A stretch of DNA of 64,000 nucleotides from Pseudopedobacter alpinus (GCF_042684645.1 NZ_JBHULV010000047.1:1-64000); one strand, 5' to 3'; positions 24,754 to 33,801 are shown, counted from the stretch's first letter. Notes: generated by a model from the sequence alone, not told the origin. Numbers and translations: made by a program.

Positions 24754-26202
24754 TTAAAATTCCGCGTTCTTAGGAAATCTTGGGAACGGAATTACGTCTC
24801 TAATATTTGTCATCCCGGTTACAAAAAGCACTAACCTTTCAAACCCTAAGCCAAAACCAGCGTGTGGTGCAGTACCAAATTTACGGGTATCTAAGTACCA
24901 ATATAATTCATCTTGAGGGATATGCATTTCGTCCATACGTTTCTGTAGAAAGTCTAAGCGCTCTTCTCTTTGTGAGCCACCAACCATTTCACCAATACCA
25001 GGGAATAAAATATCCATAGCTCTAACGGTTTTACGTCCTTGCCCATCTGGCTCATTCATTCTCATATAAAAAGATTTTATATCAGCAGGATAATCTGTAA
25101 GTATAACAGGTTTTTTAAAATGTTTTTCTACCAAATATCTTTCATGTTCAGATTGTAAATCAGCTCCCCAATTTTCAATTAAGTATTTAAATTGTTTCTT
25201 TTGGTTAGGTTTAGAACGTTTTAAAATTTCTATTGCCTCGGTATAAGTTAAGCGCTCAAAATCGTTTTCTAAACAAAAGTTAAGCTTGGTCATTAAATCA
25301 AACTCACTTCTTTCTGCCTGTGGTTTATTTTTATCCTCTTCGGTTAACCTATTACTTAAAAAAGCTAGTTCATCTTCGCAGTTATCAATAGCATATTTTA
25401 TCACATACTTTAATAAATCCTCTGCCAAATTCATATTGTCTTCTAAATCTGCAAAAGCAACTTCTGGCTCAATCATCCAAAATTCTGCAAGGTGGCGGGC
25501 TGTATTGGAGTTTTCGGCTCTAAAAGTTGGTCCAAAAGTATAAATTTCTCCTAGAGCCATTGCACCTAGCTCACCTTCTAATTGTCCGGAAACAGTTAAG
25601 TTTGCAGATCTTCCAAAAAAGTCTTCTTTAAAATCAATTTCACCAGTCTCTGTCTTAGGTGTGTTATCAAAAGGTAAAGTGGTTACTCTAAACATTTCGC
25701 CGGCACCTTCTGCATCTGAAGCAGTTATAATAGGGGTATGTAAGTAAACAAAACCTTTCTCATTAAAAAATTGATGTACTGCAAATGCTAATGCATGCCT
25801 CACTTTAAAAACGGCATTAAAAGTATTTGTTCTAAAACGTAAATGCGCAATTTCTCTTAAAAACTCTAAACTGTGTTTTTTTGGTTGTAAAGGAAATTTC
25901 TCTGCATCACTTTCCCCTAATATTTCAATGGTTTCGGCTTTAACTTCGCAAATTTGTCCTTTACCTAAAGACGCTACTAAATTTCCGCTTACGCTAATTG
26001 ATGCGCCAGTTGTTATTTTCTTTAAAATTTCATCAGGTGTATTTGCAAAATCAACAACAATTTGAAGGTTACCCATACAAGAGCCATCGTTTAATGCAAT
26101 AAACTGATTGTTTCTGAAAGTTTTAACCCAGCCCATAACGGTTACGTTACGGTTAAAGTTTGTTGATTTTATAATAGATGCTATTTTTTCTCTCTTTATC
26201 AT
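24754..26202 (-). CDS. asnS: Asparaginyl-tRNA synthetase
   Basis: Charges tRNA-Asn. The protein has 482 residues from the ATG at 26202 (466 in E. coli). An N-terminal OB-fold anticodon-binding domain has VTVMGWVKTFRNNQFIALND. The class II catalytic core shows motif 2 (FRAENSNTARHLAEFWMIEPE) in part and motif 3 (GFGLGFERLVLFVTGM). An upstream TTG would add 11 residues (starting MYFYVRLEKRH) that family members lack, so the internal ATG is preferred. Confidence 0.96.
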   Translation of the reverse strand: MIKREKIASIIKSTNFNRNVTVMGWVKTFRNNQFIALNDGSCMGNLQIVVDFANTPDEILKKITTGASISVSGNLVASLGKGQICEVKAETIEILGESDAEKFPLQPKKHSLEFLREIAHLRFRTNTFNAVFKVRHALAFAVHQFFNEKGFVYLHTPIITASDAEGAGEMFRVTTLPFDNTPKTETGEIDFKEDFFGRSANLTVSGQLEGELGAMALGEIYTFGPTFRAENSNTARHLAEFWMIEPEVAFADLEDNMNLAEDLLKYVIKYAIDNCEDELAFLSNRLTEEDKNKPQAERSEFDLMTKLNFCLENDFERLTYTEAIEILKRSKPNQKKQFKYLIENWGADLQSEHERYLVEKHFKKPVILTDYPADIKSFYMRMNEPDGQGRKTVRAMDILFPGIGEMVGGSQREERLDFLQKRMDEMHIPQDELYWYLDTRKFGTAPHAGFGLGFERLVLFVTGMTNIRDVIPFPRFPKNAEF

Positions 26203-26476
26203 GTGTCTTTTTTCTAAGCGGACGTAAAAATACAAACCTTTCTCAAATTCTATAATTAATTGAGGCTGTTATTTTTTGTATTAAGGATTTTATCGCTATA
26301 TTTTTTAACATTTATTATGATTGTATGATATGATAAAAGCTGTTAGCTATCACAATTACACAGGGTTAAAAAGGTTAATGTTAATTATTGTTAAAACAAG
26401 GGCTTTGGAATAAACAGACTTAAACCTTTTGAAACGCAGTCCGTCATACCTCCAAATTAACATAAACAAAATAGAC

Positions 26477-26923
26477 ATGAAAAATTTAGTGAAAGGATTA
26501 ACATTATCAACTGTATTAGTTTTAGGTTTAAGTTTAACTTCTGTAGCACAAAATAAACAGAAAAAAGATGGCGAAAGAGAACGCCCTGAATTGAACTTGA
26601 CAGAAACCCAAAAAACGCAAATGAAAGAAATGCGTGATAAAGATAAAGTTAACCGCAATAAGTTTGAAGCTACTCTATCTGATGAACAAAAAGCAGTAAT
26701 GAGTGATAAAACAATTTCACCGAAAGAGAAAAAAGATAAACTTGCAACTTTGTTAAGTGCTGATCAAAAGAAAACAATGGTGGCTAATAAAGCTGAAGCG
26801 GAAAAGAAACAAGCTGAATTTGCTAAAACACTAACGCCAGAGCAAAAAGTGGAGTTTAATAAAATGAGAGAAAAAAGAGAAGGAATGGGCGGACCGAAAA
26901 AAGGTGCTAAGAAACCGCAATAA
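26477..26923 (+). CDS. Secreted charged protein, Spy/LTXXQ-like
   Basis: A 148-residue exported protein. A signal peptide (MKNLVKGLTLSTVLVLGLSLTSVA) is followed by a highly charged, helical mature part with repeated phrases LTETQKTQMKEMRDK, LSDEQKAVM, LSADQKKTM and LTPEQKVEFNKMREK. Such L-(T/S)-x-x-Q repeats recall the LTXXQ motifs of the periplasmic chaperones Spy and CpxP. A chaperone or stress role is inference only. I use the ATG at 26477; an upstream TTG would place 16 polar residues before the signal peptide. A palindromic terminator follows. Confidence 0.8.
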   Translation: MKNLVKGLTLSTVLVLGLSLTSVAQNKQKKDGERERPELNLTETQKTQMKEMRDKDKVNRNKFEATLSDEQKAVMSDKTISPKEKKDKLATLLSADQKKTMVANKAEAEKKQAEFAKTLTPEQKVEFNKMREKREGMGGPKKGAKKPQ

Positions 26924-26943
26924 TAGAAACTCATTAATATAAA

Positions 26944-26975
26944 AAAAGCCTAAATAATTAATTATTTAGGCTTTT
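26944..26975. terminator. Perfectly palindromic bidirectional terminator
   Basis: Thirty-two bases form a perfect palindrome centred on AATT (arm AAAAGCCTAAATAATT). On the minus strand it is followed by seven T residues. It ends both the secreted-protein gene and the convergent histone H1-like gene. Confidence 0.88.
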
Positions 26976-26996
26976 GTGTTTCTCGGAGTTTATATA

Positions 26997-27170
26997 TTAT
27001 CCGTTTTTCTTTGCAGTAACTTCGTTACGAATATCTTGTGCTAAAACTTTAGTTTGTTGCATAGCATTACGTAATCTTGTACCAGCTGCTTTGTTTCCTT
27101 TTTCAAAAAATGCAGAAGCGTCTGCCTCAGCTGCACCTAAAAGTGCTTTTAACTCGTTAAATTTGTCCAT
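26997..27170 (-). CDS. Histone H1-like small basic protein
   Basis: A 57-residue protein. It begins MDKFNELKALLGAAEADA and continues FFEKGNKAAGTRLRNAMQ and VLAQDIRNEVTAKKNG. This is the compact histone H1-like (Hc1-related) family that is widespread in Bacteroidota and is thought to bind DNA or act as a nucleoid protein. It has the expected ATG, stop and length, and a terminator 22 bases after the stop. It is single-copy in this window. The DNA-binding role is family knowledge, not shown here. Confidence 0.88.
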   Translation of the reverse strand: MDKFNELKALLGAAEADASAFFEKGNKAAGTRLRNAMQQTKVLAQDIRNEVTAKKNG

Positions 27171-27274
27171 TTTTTAATTTATTTGATGATTAATTATTCG
27201 TTTAAAACGAAGATATTTAATTTTTATCGTATTATGCAAGTACTTTGAAAATAAAATATCGGTTGTTTTCAACA

Positions 27275-28456
27275 CTAATCCTCTTTCATCTTCTTTTTAG
27301 GCTTGTCTTTAACAATAAATAGATCGGTTGGTAGCTCCATAGACTGCATTTTTTTACCTTGTTTTTGCTCTAATCTTCTAATTTGAGGCAGTTCTAAATC
27401 AGTACTAAAAGTAATTGCTAACTGGTCTTGTTGATGCTCTGACCTTATTAAAACCCGTTGAGTATAAGTAACTTCCTCTTCTGGAATATCAAAATGTAAG
27501 ATGCAAGGGAAATCTGATACCGGAAGTTCATTTGGATTATCCTCGTTAGCGATAATTAATATTCTGCTTTTTGGAGAGAGCTTAAAATCAATTAGTTGAG
27601 TGAAATTGTTTTCAGAAATACTACCTGCATTAAAAACTGAAATTTCGTCTCCAAAATCTTTAGATAAGTTTTTAAATACTGTTTCTGCTGTGAATTTTGT
27701 ATTCACAAAAATCAAAACCTTGTCAAAAACTTCCTTATCTGCCATTAGTAATTGTACTAAATATAGCTTGGTGCCAAAGTTAGGAACGTGGTAAAGTAAT
27801 TGCTCAGCAGTATTCAATTGGTTTTCTCCTAAATCATCAACTTCAATTATGTTAGCCAATGGTATAAAAGTGTGGAAAAGTTTCTCTAATCTCTCGTGAT
27901 AAACAGAAGAACACACTAAAAATTGAGACTTTTTGATTCCCCTAGCTAACTCAACCGTTGGTAATGTTAATCCTTTTTTTATAATTGTTTCGGCGTCATC
28001 AACCACAAAAAGCTGTATTTTATTTAGATTCAAACCTAATTTCAGGTAAGCGGCTCTTGCTCTATCTGGTGTAGCAACAATAATATCTACACCGTCTGTT
28101 AATTCTAAAACTTGCGCATCTAAACTTTTACCGTCTGCAAATAAACCTAAAAAACGTAAATCTCTGTTGCGGTTAAGTGTATGAAATTGGTCTAAAACTT
28201 CCTCACCAGTTTCAATATCTGGTACTAAATAAAGTATGCGAGGAGCTATTTCTTCTGTAAATTGAATCTTATTTAGTGATGCTAATATGCAAGTAGTAGT
28301 TTTGCCAGCGCCATCAGGTGCAATTGCTACAATATCTTGGCCGCCGTTTAACCTTGGGAATAAAATTGATTGTATTTCTGTCGCACTTAAATATCCGTTT
28401 GAGGTCATTGCGGTAAGCAATTGCTTACTTAATTTTAATTTTTCTAATGTTGCCAT
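27275..28456 (-). CDS. DEAD-box-like protein with degenerate helicase motifs
   Basis: A 393-residue protein with the two-RecA layout of DEAD-box RNA helicases. It has a Q-motif region (SATEIQSILFP, Q29), P-loop APDGAGKTT (46-54) and motif Ib (VATPDRA). Several other signatures are damaged. Motif II is DDAE (153-156) instead of DEAD, so the catalytic Glu is Asp. Motif III is SSV instead of SAT. The HRxGRxGR motif VI is not recognisable in the region VTYTQRVLIRSEHQ. It may bind nucleotide or RNA without normal unwinding. The basic tail is KDKPKKKMKED. It lies downstream of mreB beyond a terminator. Confidence 0.85.
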   Translation of the reverse strand: MATLEKLKLSKQLLTAMTSNGYLSATEIQSILFPRLNGGQDIVAIAPDGAGKTTTCILASLNKIQFTEEIAPRILYLVPDIETGEEVLDQFHTLNRNRDLRFLGLFADGKSLDAQVLELTDGVDIIVATPDRARAAYLKLGLNLNKIQLFVVDDAETIIKKGLTLPTVELARGIKKSQFLVCSSVYHERLEKLFHTFIPLANIIEVDDLGENQLNTAEQLLYHVPNFGTKLYLVQLLMADKEVFDKVLIFVNTKFTAETVFKNLSKDFGDEISVFNAGSISENNFTQLIDFKLSPKSRILIIANEDNPNELPVSDFPCILHFDIPEEEVTYTQRVLIRSEHQQDQLAITFSTDLELPQIRRLEQKQGKKMQSMELPTDLFIVKDKPKKKMKED

Positions 28457-28505
28457 ATATTTTGCAAAAGTACGTTTTTTGAACGGGATGATTTAATTAA
28501 TAAAA

Positions 28506-28533
28506 AAAGCAAGAATCTCTCAATTCTTGCTTT
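28506..28533 (-). terminator. Terminator after mreB
   Basis: An 11-bp stem, AAAGCAAGAAT/ATTCTTGCTTT, with a 6-base loop and a T run on the minus strand. A second small hairpin (CATAACAC/GTGTTATG) lies at 28535-28553. Both are between the mreB stop and the helicase-like gene. Confidence 0.82.
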
Positions 28534-28580
28534 CCATAACACAAGGTGTTATGTCATGTATATAAAATCTTATATCTTGG

Positions 28581-29603
28581 TTATTGCATCAAAAACTTAA
28601 AGTTCTGTATATTTTTTAATGAAATTCCTGTACCGCGTACAACTGCTCTTAAAGGGTCGTCTGCAACATGTACTGGTAATTTTGTTTTAGAACTCACTCT
28701 TTTATCTAAACCACGTAATAATGCACCACCGCCGGTTAAATAAATTCCAGTTTGATAAATATCGGCAGAAAGTTCTGGTGGGGTAATCTCTAAAGCTTTT
28801 AAAATTGCTTCTTCAATTTTAGAGATTGATTTATCTAAACAATGTGCTATCTCTGTATAAGAAACTGTAATTTGTTTTGGAACTCCCGTCATTAAATCAC
28901 GGCCTTGAACCGCAAAATCTGCTGGAGCATCTTGTAATTCTGGTAAAGCAGAGCCAACTTCAATTTTAATTCTTTCTGCAGTACGCTCTCCAATCATAAT
29001 ATTATGTTGCCTGCGAATGTAATTTACAATGTCAGAATCGAAGTTGTCACCAGCAACGCGTATAGATTGATCGCAAACAATACCAGACAAAGCAATAACT
29101 GCAATTTCTGTAGTTCCACCGCCTATATCAATAATCATGTTGCCCATAGGTTCTTCTACATCAATACCAATACCCACGGCTGCTGCCATTGGTTCGTGAA
29201 TTAAATAAACCTCTTTAGCCCCAGCAATTTCGGCCGAATCTCTAACGGCTCTTTTTTCTACTTCGGTAATACCAGAAGGAATACAAATAACCATACGTAA
29301 AGAAGGGAAAAACCATCCTTTACCGTTATTAATCATTTTAATCATCCCACGTATCATGTGCTCTGCAGCGTTAAAATCGGCTATAACACCGTCTTTTAGC
29401 GGACGAACAGTTTTAATGTTTTCGTGGGTTTTACCTTCCATTTGCATGGCTTGTCTGCCAATTGCAATCACTTTATTGGTGGTTCTATCAAAAGCTACAA
29501 TAGATGGTTCATCTACTACAACTTTATCATTATGTATAATCAGGGTATTTGCAGTACCTAAATCAATAGCTATTTCTTGTGTAAACCAATTGAATAAACC
29601 CAT
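28581..29603 (-). CDS. mreB: Rod-shape protein MreB
   Basis: A bacterial actin that guides the wall-elongation machinery at the inner membrane. The 340 residues begin MGLFNWFTQEIAIDLGTANTLI, with the actin phosphate-1 loop. The second phosphate loop is IIDIGGGTTEIAVIALSG, and the adenosine motif is LTGGGALLRGLDKR. It lies 88 bases after purH on the same strand, the arrangement common in Sphingobacteriaceae. However, it is followed by a terminator and an unrelated gene, not by mreC and mreD. Confidence 0.97.
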   Translation of the reverse strand: MGLFNWFTQEIAIDLGTANTLIIHNDKVVVDEPSIVAFDRTTNKVIAIGRQAMQMEGKTHENIKTVRPLKDGVIADFNAAEHMIRGMIKMINNGKGWFFPSLRMVICIPSGITEVEKRAVRDSAEIAGAKEVYLIHEPMAAAVGIGIDVEEPMGNMIIDIGGGTTEIAVIALSGIVCDQSIRVAGDNFDSDIVNYIRRQHNIMIGERTAERIKIEVGSALPELQDAPADFAVQGRDLMTGVPKQITVSYTEIAHCLDKSISKIEEAILKALEITPPELSADIYQTGIYLTGGGALLRGLDKRVSSKTKLPVHVADDPLRAVVRGTGISLKNIQNFKFLMQ

Positions 29604-29646
29604 TTATGTTTCTGTGGTTTTTAGTAATTGTGAATTTGTGTGTGTA

Positions 29647-29654
29647 CAAAAATA
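29647..29654 (-). promoter_or_regulatory. Candidate -7 box of mreB
   Basis: The complement reads TATTTTTG, fitting TAnnTTTG, 44 bases upstream of the mreB ATG in the purH-mreB gap. No convincing -33 element is present, so mreB could also be read through from purH. Confidence 0.35.
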
Positions 29655-29691
29655 TTGAAATCAAGATTTTTGCGCTGCTAAGTTAGCAATA

Positions 29692-31221
29692 TTAATGTTT
29701 AAAATGACGAACTCCAGTTGTAACCATTGCAATACCTTTTTGATTTGCCATTTCAATAGAATCTTGATCCTTAATTGATCCACCTGGTTGTAAAACTGAG
29801 GTAATACCAGCTTCGGCAGCTAACTCAACGCAATCTGGAAAAGGAAAAAACGCATCAGAAGCCATAACAGCTCCTTTTAAGTCGAACCCAAAGCTTTGTG
29901 CTTTAATAACAGCTTGTTTTAAAGAGTCAACTCTTGATGTTTGTCCAACGCCACTTGCTAGTAAAGTATTGTCTTTAGCAAAAATTATAGTGTTAGATTT
30001 TGTGTGTTTCACTAATTTATTAGCAAAATATAAATCAGATAATTCTTGTTTTGTTGGCTTAAGGTTAGTAACAACGGTCATTAATTCTGGCCCTTCAACT
30101 GTATTATCTTTATCTTGTTCTATTACTCCGTTTAGTAAAGTTTTAAATAATTTGCCAGGTAATGCAACGTCTTTTCTCTTTAAAATAATACGATTCTTTT
30201 TAGAAGTTATTACTTTTTCTGCTGCTGCCGAGTAGGAAGGAGCAATTAAAACCTCAAAAAATAATTTATTGATTTCTGTTGCCGTAGCTTCGTCAACTTC
30301 GCCATTGCAAATTAACACCCCACCAAAGGCCGAGATTGGGTCACAAGATAAAGCAACTGTCCAAGCGTCTAATAATTGTGGTCTGCTGGCAATACCACAA
30401 GCGTTTGTATGTTTTAGAATAGCGAAAGTTGGCTCAGTAAATTCATCAATTAAAGCAACTGCTGCATCAACATCAACTAAATTATTGTATGATAATTCTT
30501 TGCCATTTAACTTATCAAACATCGCTTCTAAATCGCCATAGAAATAACCTTTTTGGTGTGGGTTTTCTCCATAACGTAATACAGATGCTTTTTGCTCGCT
30601 TTGTTTAAAAACTGTTAAAGCGTCATCACCTTGGTTAAACCAGTTAAAAATTGCAGTATCGTAATGTGAAGAAACATTGAAAGCGTTACGAGCGAAAGTT
30701 TTACGTTGTGCTAAAGTAGTTTGGCCTTTTTGTGTTTCTAATAATGTACTAAGCGTATCATAATCATCTTTAGAAGCGATGATGATAACGTCGTTATGGT
30801 TTTTAGCAGCAGCTCTAATTAAAGAAATACCGCCAATGTCAATTTTTTCAATAATATCTTGTTCTGCAGCACCAGATTTTACAGTTTCTTCAAAAGGATA
30901 TAAATCAACAATTACTAAATCTATTTCAGGAATTTCATATTCTGAAATTTGAGCTTGATCTCCTTCATGACCACGACGAGTTAAAATACCACCAAATACT
31001 TTTGGATGTAAAGTTTTTACTCGCCCACCTAAAATTGAAGGGTATGAAGTTAAATCTTCAACAGGTATAACAGGAACACCCAAATCAGTAATAAACTTTT
31101 CTGTACCTCCAGTAGAATAAATATTTACACCTAATTGGTTTAATTGATGAATGATTGGTTCTAAATTATCTTTGTAATAAACTGAAATTAAAGCGTTTTT
31201 AATCTTTACTGAGTGGTTCAT
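29692..31221 (-). CDS. purH: Bifunctional AICAR formyltransferase / IMP cyclohydrolase
   Basis: Catalyses the last two steps of purine synthesis. The 509 residues match the family. The N-terminal IMP cyclohydrolase (MGS-like) domain has LGGRVKTLHPKVFGGIL. The formyltransferase domain has LRYGENPHQKGYFYG, the motif LKHTNACGIA, and ASDAFFPFPDCVELAAEAG near the C-terminus. It is upstream of mreB. A TATCTTTG box lies 24 bases before the ATG. Confidence 0.97.
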   Translation of the reverse strand: MNHSVKIKNALISVYYKDNLEPIIHQLNQLGVNIYSTGGTEKFITDLGVPVIPVEDLTSYPSILGGRVKTLHPKVFGGILTRRGHEGDQAQISEYEIPEIDLVIVDLYPFEETVKSGAAEQDIIEKIDIGGISLIRAAAKNHNDVIIIASKDDYDTLSTLLETQKGQTTLAQRKTFARNAFNVSSHYDTAIFNWFNQGDDALTVFKQSEQKASVLRYGENPHQKGYFYGDLEAMFDKLNGKELSYNNLVDVDAAVALIDEFTEPTFAILKHTNACGIASRPQLLDAWTVALSCDPISAFGGVLICNGEVDEATATEINKLFFEVLIAPSYSAAAEKVITSKKNRIILKRKDVALPGKLFKTLLNGVIEQDKDNTVEGPELMTVVTNLKPTKQELSDLYFANKLVKHTKSNTIIFAKDNTLLASGVGQTSRVDSLKQAVIKAQSFGFDLKGAVMASDAFFPFPDCVELAAEAGITSVLQPGGSIKDQDSIEMANQKGIAMVTTGVRHFKH

Positions 31222-31244
31222 GAAACTTTTTTTGTTTAAAGTTG

Positions 31245-31252
31245 CAAAGATA
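31245..31252 (-). promoter_or_regulatory. Candidate -7 box of purH
   Basis: The complement reads TATCTTTG, matching TAnnTTTG, and would start transcription about 17 bases before the ATG. No clear TTG lies at the -33 position. Confidence 0.4.
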
Positions 31253-31454
31253 GGAAAATGTAATTTTTTTTGAGAATGAAAATTGATTAAAATTAAGAAT
31301 ATCAGAAAAATACTTCACGAATTTTATGAACTCAATAATTTATTACTCAGAAAGATTATTTTTTTTAGATAATAAACTCTTTTAATAATTCTAGTCATTT
31401 ATAAATAGGAGTGAGGCTTATAAATAAAAACCTGCTCTTAAAGCAATCCTATTA

Positions 31455-31589
31455 TAAGTGTCTCTGTTTAATTGTTGCACCTTCTTTTTAATCTGCTGAT
31501 AATACTCTTGCTGCAATAACATGATAAGTTAAAATAGAAGCTAATGTGTTTAGAGCTGCTGCTTGAACGCTTGCAATTGTAGGGAAAGA
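31455..31589 (-). pseudogene. Fasciclin-domain protein relic
   Basis: In the 391-base gap between purN and purH, one minus-strand frame encodes a short piece of a fasciclin (FAS1) domain: SFPTIASVQAAALN, then LASILTYHVIAARVLSAD. A TAA at 31488-31490 interrupts it, after which the same frame continues KEGATIKQRHL before a second stop. FAS1 domains at this place typically read V-x-S-x-D-L-x-x-G, so the TAA stands where a Leu (TTA) is expected. There is no start codon and no further domain. I read it as the remnant of a secreted adhesion-type protein. The rest of the gap shows nothing. Confidence 0.65.
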
Positions 31590-31593
31590 CAAA

Positions 31594-31621
31594 AAAAGTT
31601 GATTTTTTGAAATCAACTTTT
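31594..31621 (-). terminator. Terminator overlapping the purN stop codon
   Basis: A perfect 12-bp stem (31594-31605 with 31610-31621) with a TTTG loop. The 5' arm on the minus strand includes the purN TGA (31613-31615), and a T run follows the stem. Confidence 0.85.
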
Positions 31622-32191
31622 CATCTTTTTTAATATACTTTCTATCACTTTTGGGAAGTGATGGTGTTCTAATTGCTGGACTTTAAATTTTATCATTTTT
31701 AAGTCGTCACCTTTGTCTATTTTAAATTTCGACTGATGAATTATTTCTCCTTCATCAAATTCGCTATTAACAAAATGTATGGTAATGCCAGATTCGGTTT
31801 CTCTATCAGCTAAAACGGCTAAATGAACTCTTTCTCCGTACATTCCTTTTCCGCCATATTTTGGAAGTAATGAAGGGTGTATGTTTATTATTTTATTAGG
31901 AAAAGCTTGTAGTAAGTTTTGAGGAACCAGCCATAGAAAACCTGCTAACACAATTAAATCAACATTTAGGTTTTTTATTAAATTAACAATCTTATCAGTT
32001 TGGTAAAATTCCTTTTTATCAAAAATGTGAGAAGGTATTTCAAAGTTGTCTGCCCTTTGCAATACATAAGAATCAGAATTGTTTGTTAAAATAAGAACAA
32101 CCTCTGCATCATTACTACGTTTAAAATGCTCCATTATTTTTTGAGCGTTAGATCCCGATCCTGATGCAAAAATAGCGATACGTTTCTTCAA
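31613..32191 (-). CDS. purN: Phosphoribosylglycinamide formyltransferase 1
   Basis: Formylates GAR with 10-formyl-tetrahydrofolate in purine synthesis. The N-terminus KKRIAIFASGSGSNAQ is conserved. The catalytic residues are N103 and H105 (INIHPSLLP) and D146 (VNSEFDEGEI). The 192 residues are normal. The only start that keeps this N-terminus is a TTG at 32191; the next Met is at residue 20, beyond the conserved GSGSN loop. It lies upstream of purH with the fasciclin relic and a terminator between them, so the two purine genes are not one message. Confidence 0.95.
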   Translation of the reverse strand: MKKRIAIFASGSGSNAQKIMEHFKRSNDAEVVLILTNNSDSYVLQRADNFEIPSHIFDKKEFYQTDKIVNLIKNLNVDLIVLAGFLWLVPQNLLQAFPNKIINIHPSLLPKYGGKGMYGERVHLAVLADRETESGITIHFVNSEFDEGEIIHQSKFKIDKGDDLKMIKFKVQQLEHHHFPKVIESILKKMKS

Positions 32192-32365
32192 AATATTTTT
32201 AGTTATTTTTCAAAGATAAAATTTAGAATCTTTATTGAAAATGAAATCGTATATAATTATTTAAGCGCCTGTTTTACCTGCTCTGTTAATAACAAAATTG
32301 AACTGGTAAAGTAAATTAGTTTATGTTTTATTTAGAAACTTTAACTAAAAATATCAACAAATATC

Positions 32366-33370
32366 CTAATCAATAAGGTTTTCAGTTTTGAAAACAATAT
32401 CTTTTATTACTTCATCTAACTCTTTTGCAGATTTTACCATAAAATTAAGTAATTCTTTACATTCTTGAGTTTCGGAGTTTAACTGTTCCAATAAATTCAT
32501 AATTGTCATTATTCTGGCTAAAGGGGCTCTAACAATATGTGATTGTGTGTAGGCAATTTCTTGCAATTTTTTGTTTTGTTTTTCAATAGCATTTATATAC
32601 TGTAAACGTTCTGTAACATCTGTAGCTAAAAATATTCGGGCAATTTTACCTTTAAAATTTATGGTATTTGTAACGGCATCCACATCAATTAATTCTCCAT
32701 TTTTTGTTTTTAATTTACATAAACCCAACAAGCTTGTATTATCTACATTTTTTAAATAATTTAGCTCCTGATCCTCATTATTTTGTGTAAAACAAATATC
32801 TTCAATGGTCATATTTAACAGTTCTATTTCTGTATAGCCATAATTTTTTAAAGCTGCATTATTGGCACTTAAAATTTTTAAAGTTTCAAGGTCATAAACA
32901 ATCATACTTTGCGGACTAAAATGAAAAAGATCACTATATCTTTTTTCAGATTCAATTATTTTAGCGTTTGTACGTTTACGCTCTATGCTGTAAACAATAT
33001 CTTGGTAAAGCGATTTTGACGTGATTTCATCTTTTAAAAGATAATCTTCTATACCTAAGGCTAAAGATTTTACGCTAAAGTCTAAATTTTCGTAACCGGT
33101 AAGTACTATAATTGGGGTGTCGCCAGAAATGGCTACAATTTCTCTTGTTAATTCTTCGCCAGATAAATCCGGCAACGATAAATCCAGCAAAATAGCATCA
33201 AAACCATAGGAAGCTGTTTCTATAATTTCTTTTGCTGTTTTAAAACTATCAGCATGTTTAATATTATGGTTTAGAATTTGATTAATGAGATAAGCATTAA
33301 TAATGTTAAAATCCCCTAAATTATCTTCTATTACTAAAATATTATAATTTTTTTTGTCGTTTTCTTTCAT
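32366..33370 (-). CDS. REC-PAS-HisKA protein without an ATPase domain
   Basis: A 334-residue signalling protein. The receiver (about 8-130) has D63 as phospho-acceptor (AILLDLSLPDLSG). A PAS domain (about 142-255) follows, then a coiled link and an H-box-like helix, TQSHIVRAPLARI, with H278. The protein ends about 55 residues later, so no HATPase domain is present, and no relic of one is apparent in the 175 bases down to purN. It may take phosphate from or dimerise with a partner kinase. It is the third gene of a block with the 1524-aa kinase and a CheY-like protein (8-base gap). Confidence 0.82.
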   Translation of the reverse strand: MKENDKKNYNILVIEDNLGDFNIINAYLINQILNHNIKHADSFKTAKEIIETASYGFDAILLDLSLPDLSGEELTREIVAISGDTPIIVLTGYENLDFSVKSLALGIEDYLLKDEITSKSLYQDIVYSIERKRTNAKIIESEKRYSDLFHFSPQSMIVYDLETLKILSANNAALKNYGYTEIELLNMTIEDICFTQNNEDQELNYLKNVDNTSLLGLCKLKTKNGELIDVDAVTNTINFKGKIARIFLATDVTERLQYINAIEKQNKKLQEIAYTQSHIVRAPLARIMTIMNLLEQLNSETQECKELLNFMVKSAKELDEVIKDIVFKTENLID

Positions 33371-33378
33371 AAGTAGCT

Positions 33379-33801
33379 TTATGGTAATTGTACAATACTA
33401 ATCCAAAAATCTTCTATTTTTTCTACCACTTGAATAAAGTCTTTAACATCAATTGGTTTTGTGATGTAGCAATTTGCATAATTTTTATAAGATTTTACAA
33501 TATCTTGTTCAAAGGATGAGGTGGTTAACATAATCACAGGTATATGTTTTAATTCATTATTTGTTTTTATATATTTCAATACTTCAATACCGTTTAATTT
33601 AGGTAAATTCATATCCAATAAAATTAAATTTGGTTTTAAATTTACATTATTTGTGCATTTTTCTAGGAAATTTACAGCTGCTTGCCCATCTCGTTCAATT
33701 AATATTTCATTAATAATTTTACCCTCTTTTAGTGCAGATTTTGTTAAATAAATATCCCCTTCATTATCTTCAACTAAAAGGATTTTAATTGATTTGTTCA
33801 T
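33379..33801 (-). CDS. CheY/Rcp1-like response regulator
   Basis: A 140-residue receiver. It has KILLVEDNEGDIYLT at the start, phospho-acceptor D63 (LILLDMNLPKLNG) and K115 (YITKPIDVKDF). The EDNEGD and longer loop spacing are typical of the Rcp1-like regulators that pair with phytochrome-type kinases. It overlaps the end of the large PAS kinase by 17 bases, so translation is coupled and that kinase is the likely donor. Confidence 0.92.
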   Translation of the reverse strand: MNKSIKILLVEDNEGDIYLTKSALKEGKIINEILIERDGQAAVNFLEKCTNNVNLKPNLILLDMNLPKLNGIEVLKYIKTNNELKHIPVIMLTTSSFEQDIVKSYKNYANCYITKPIDVKDFIQVVEKIEDFWISIVQLP

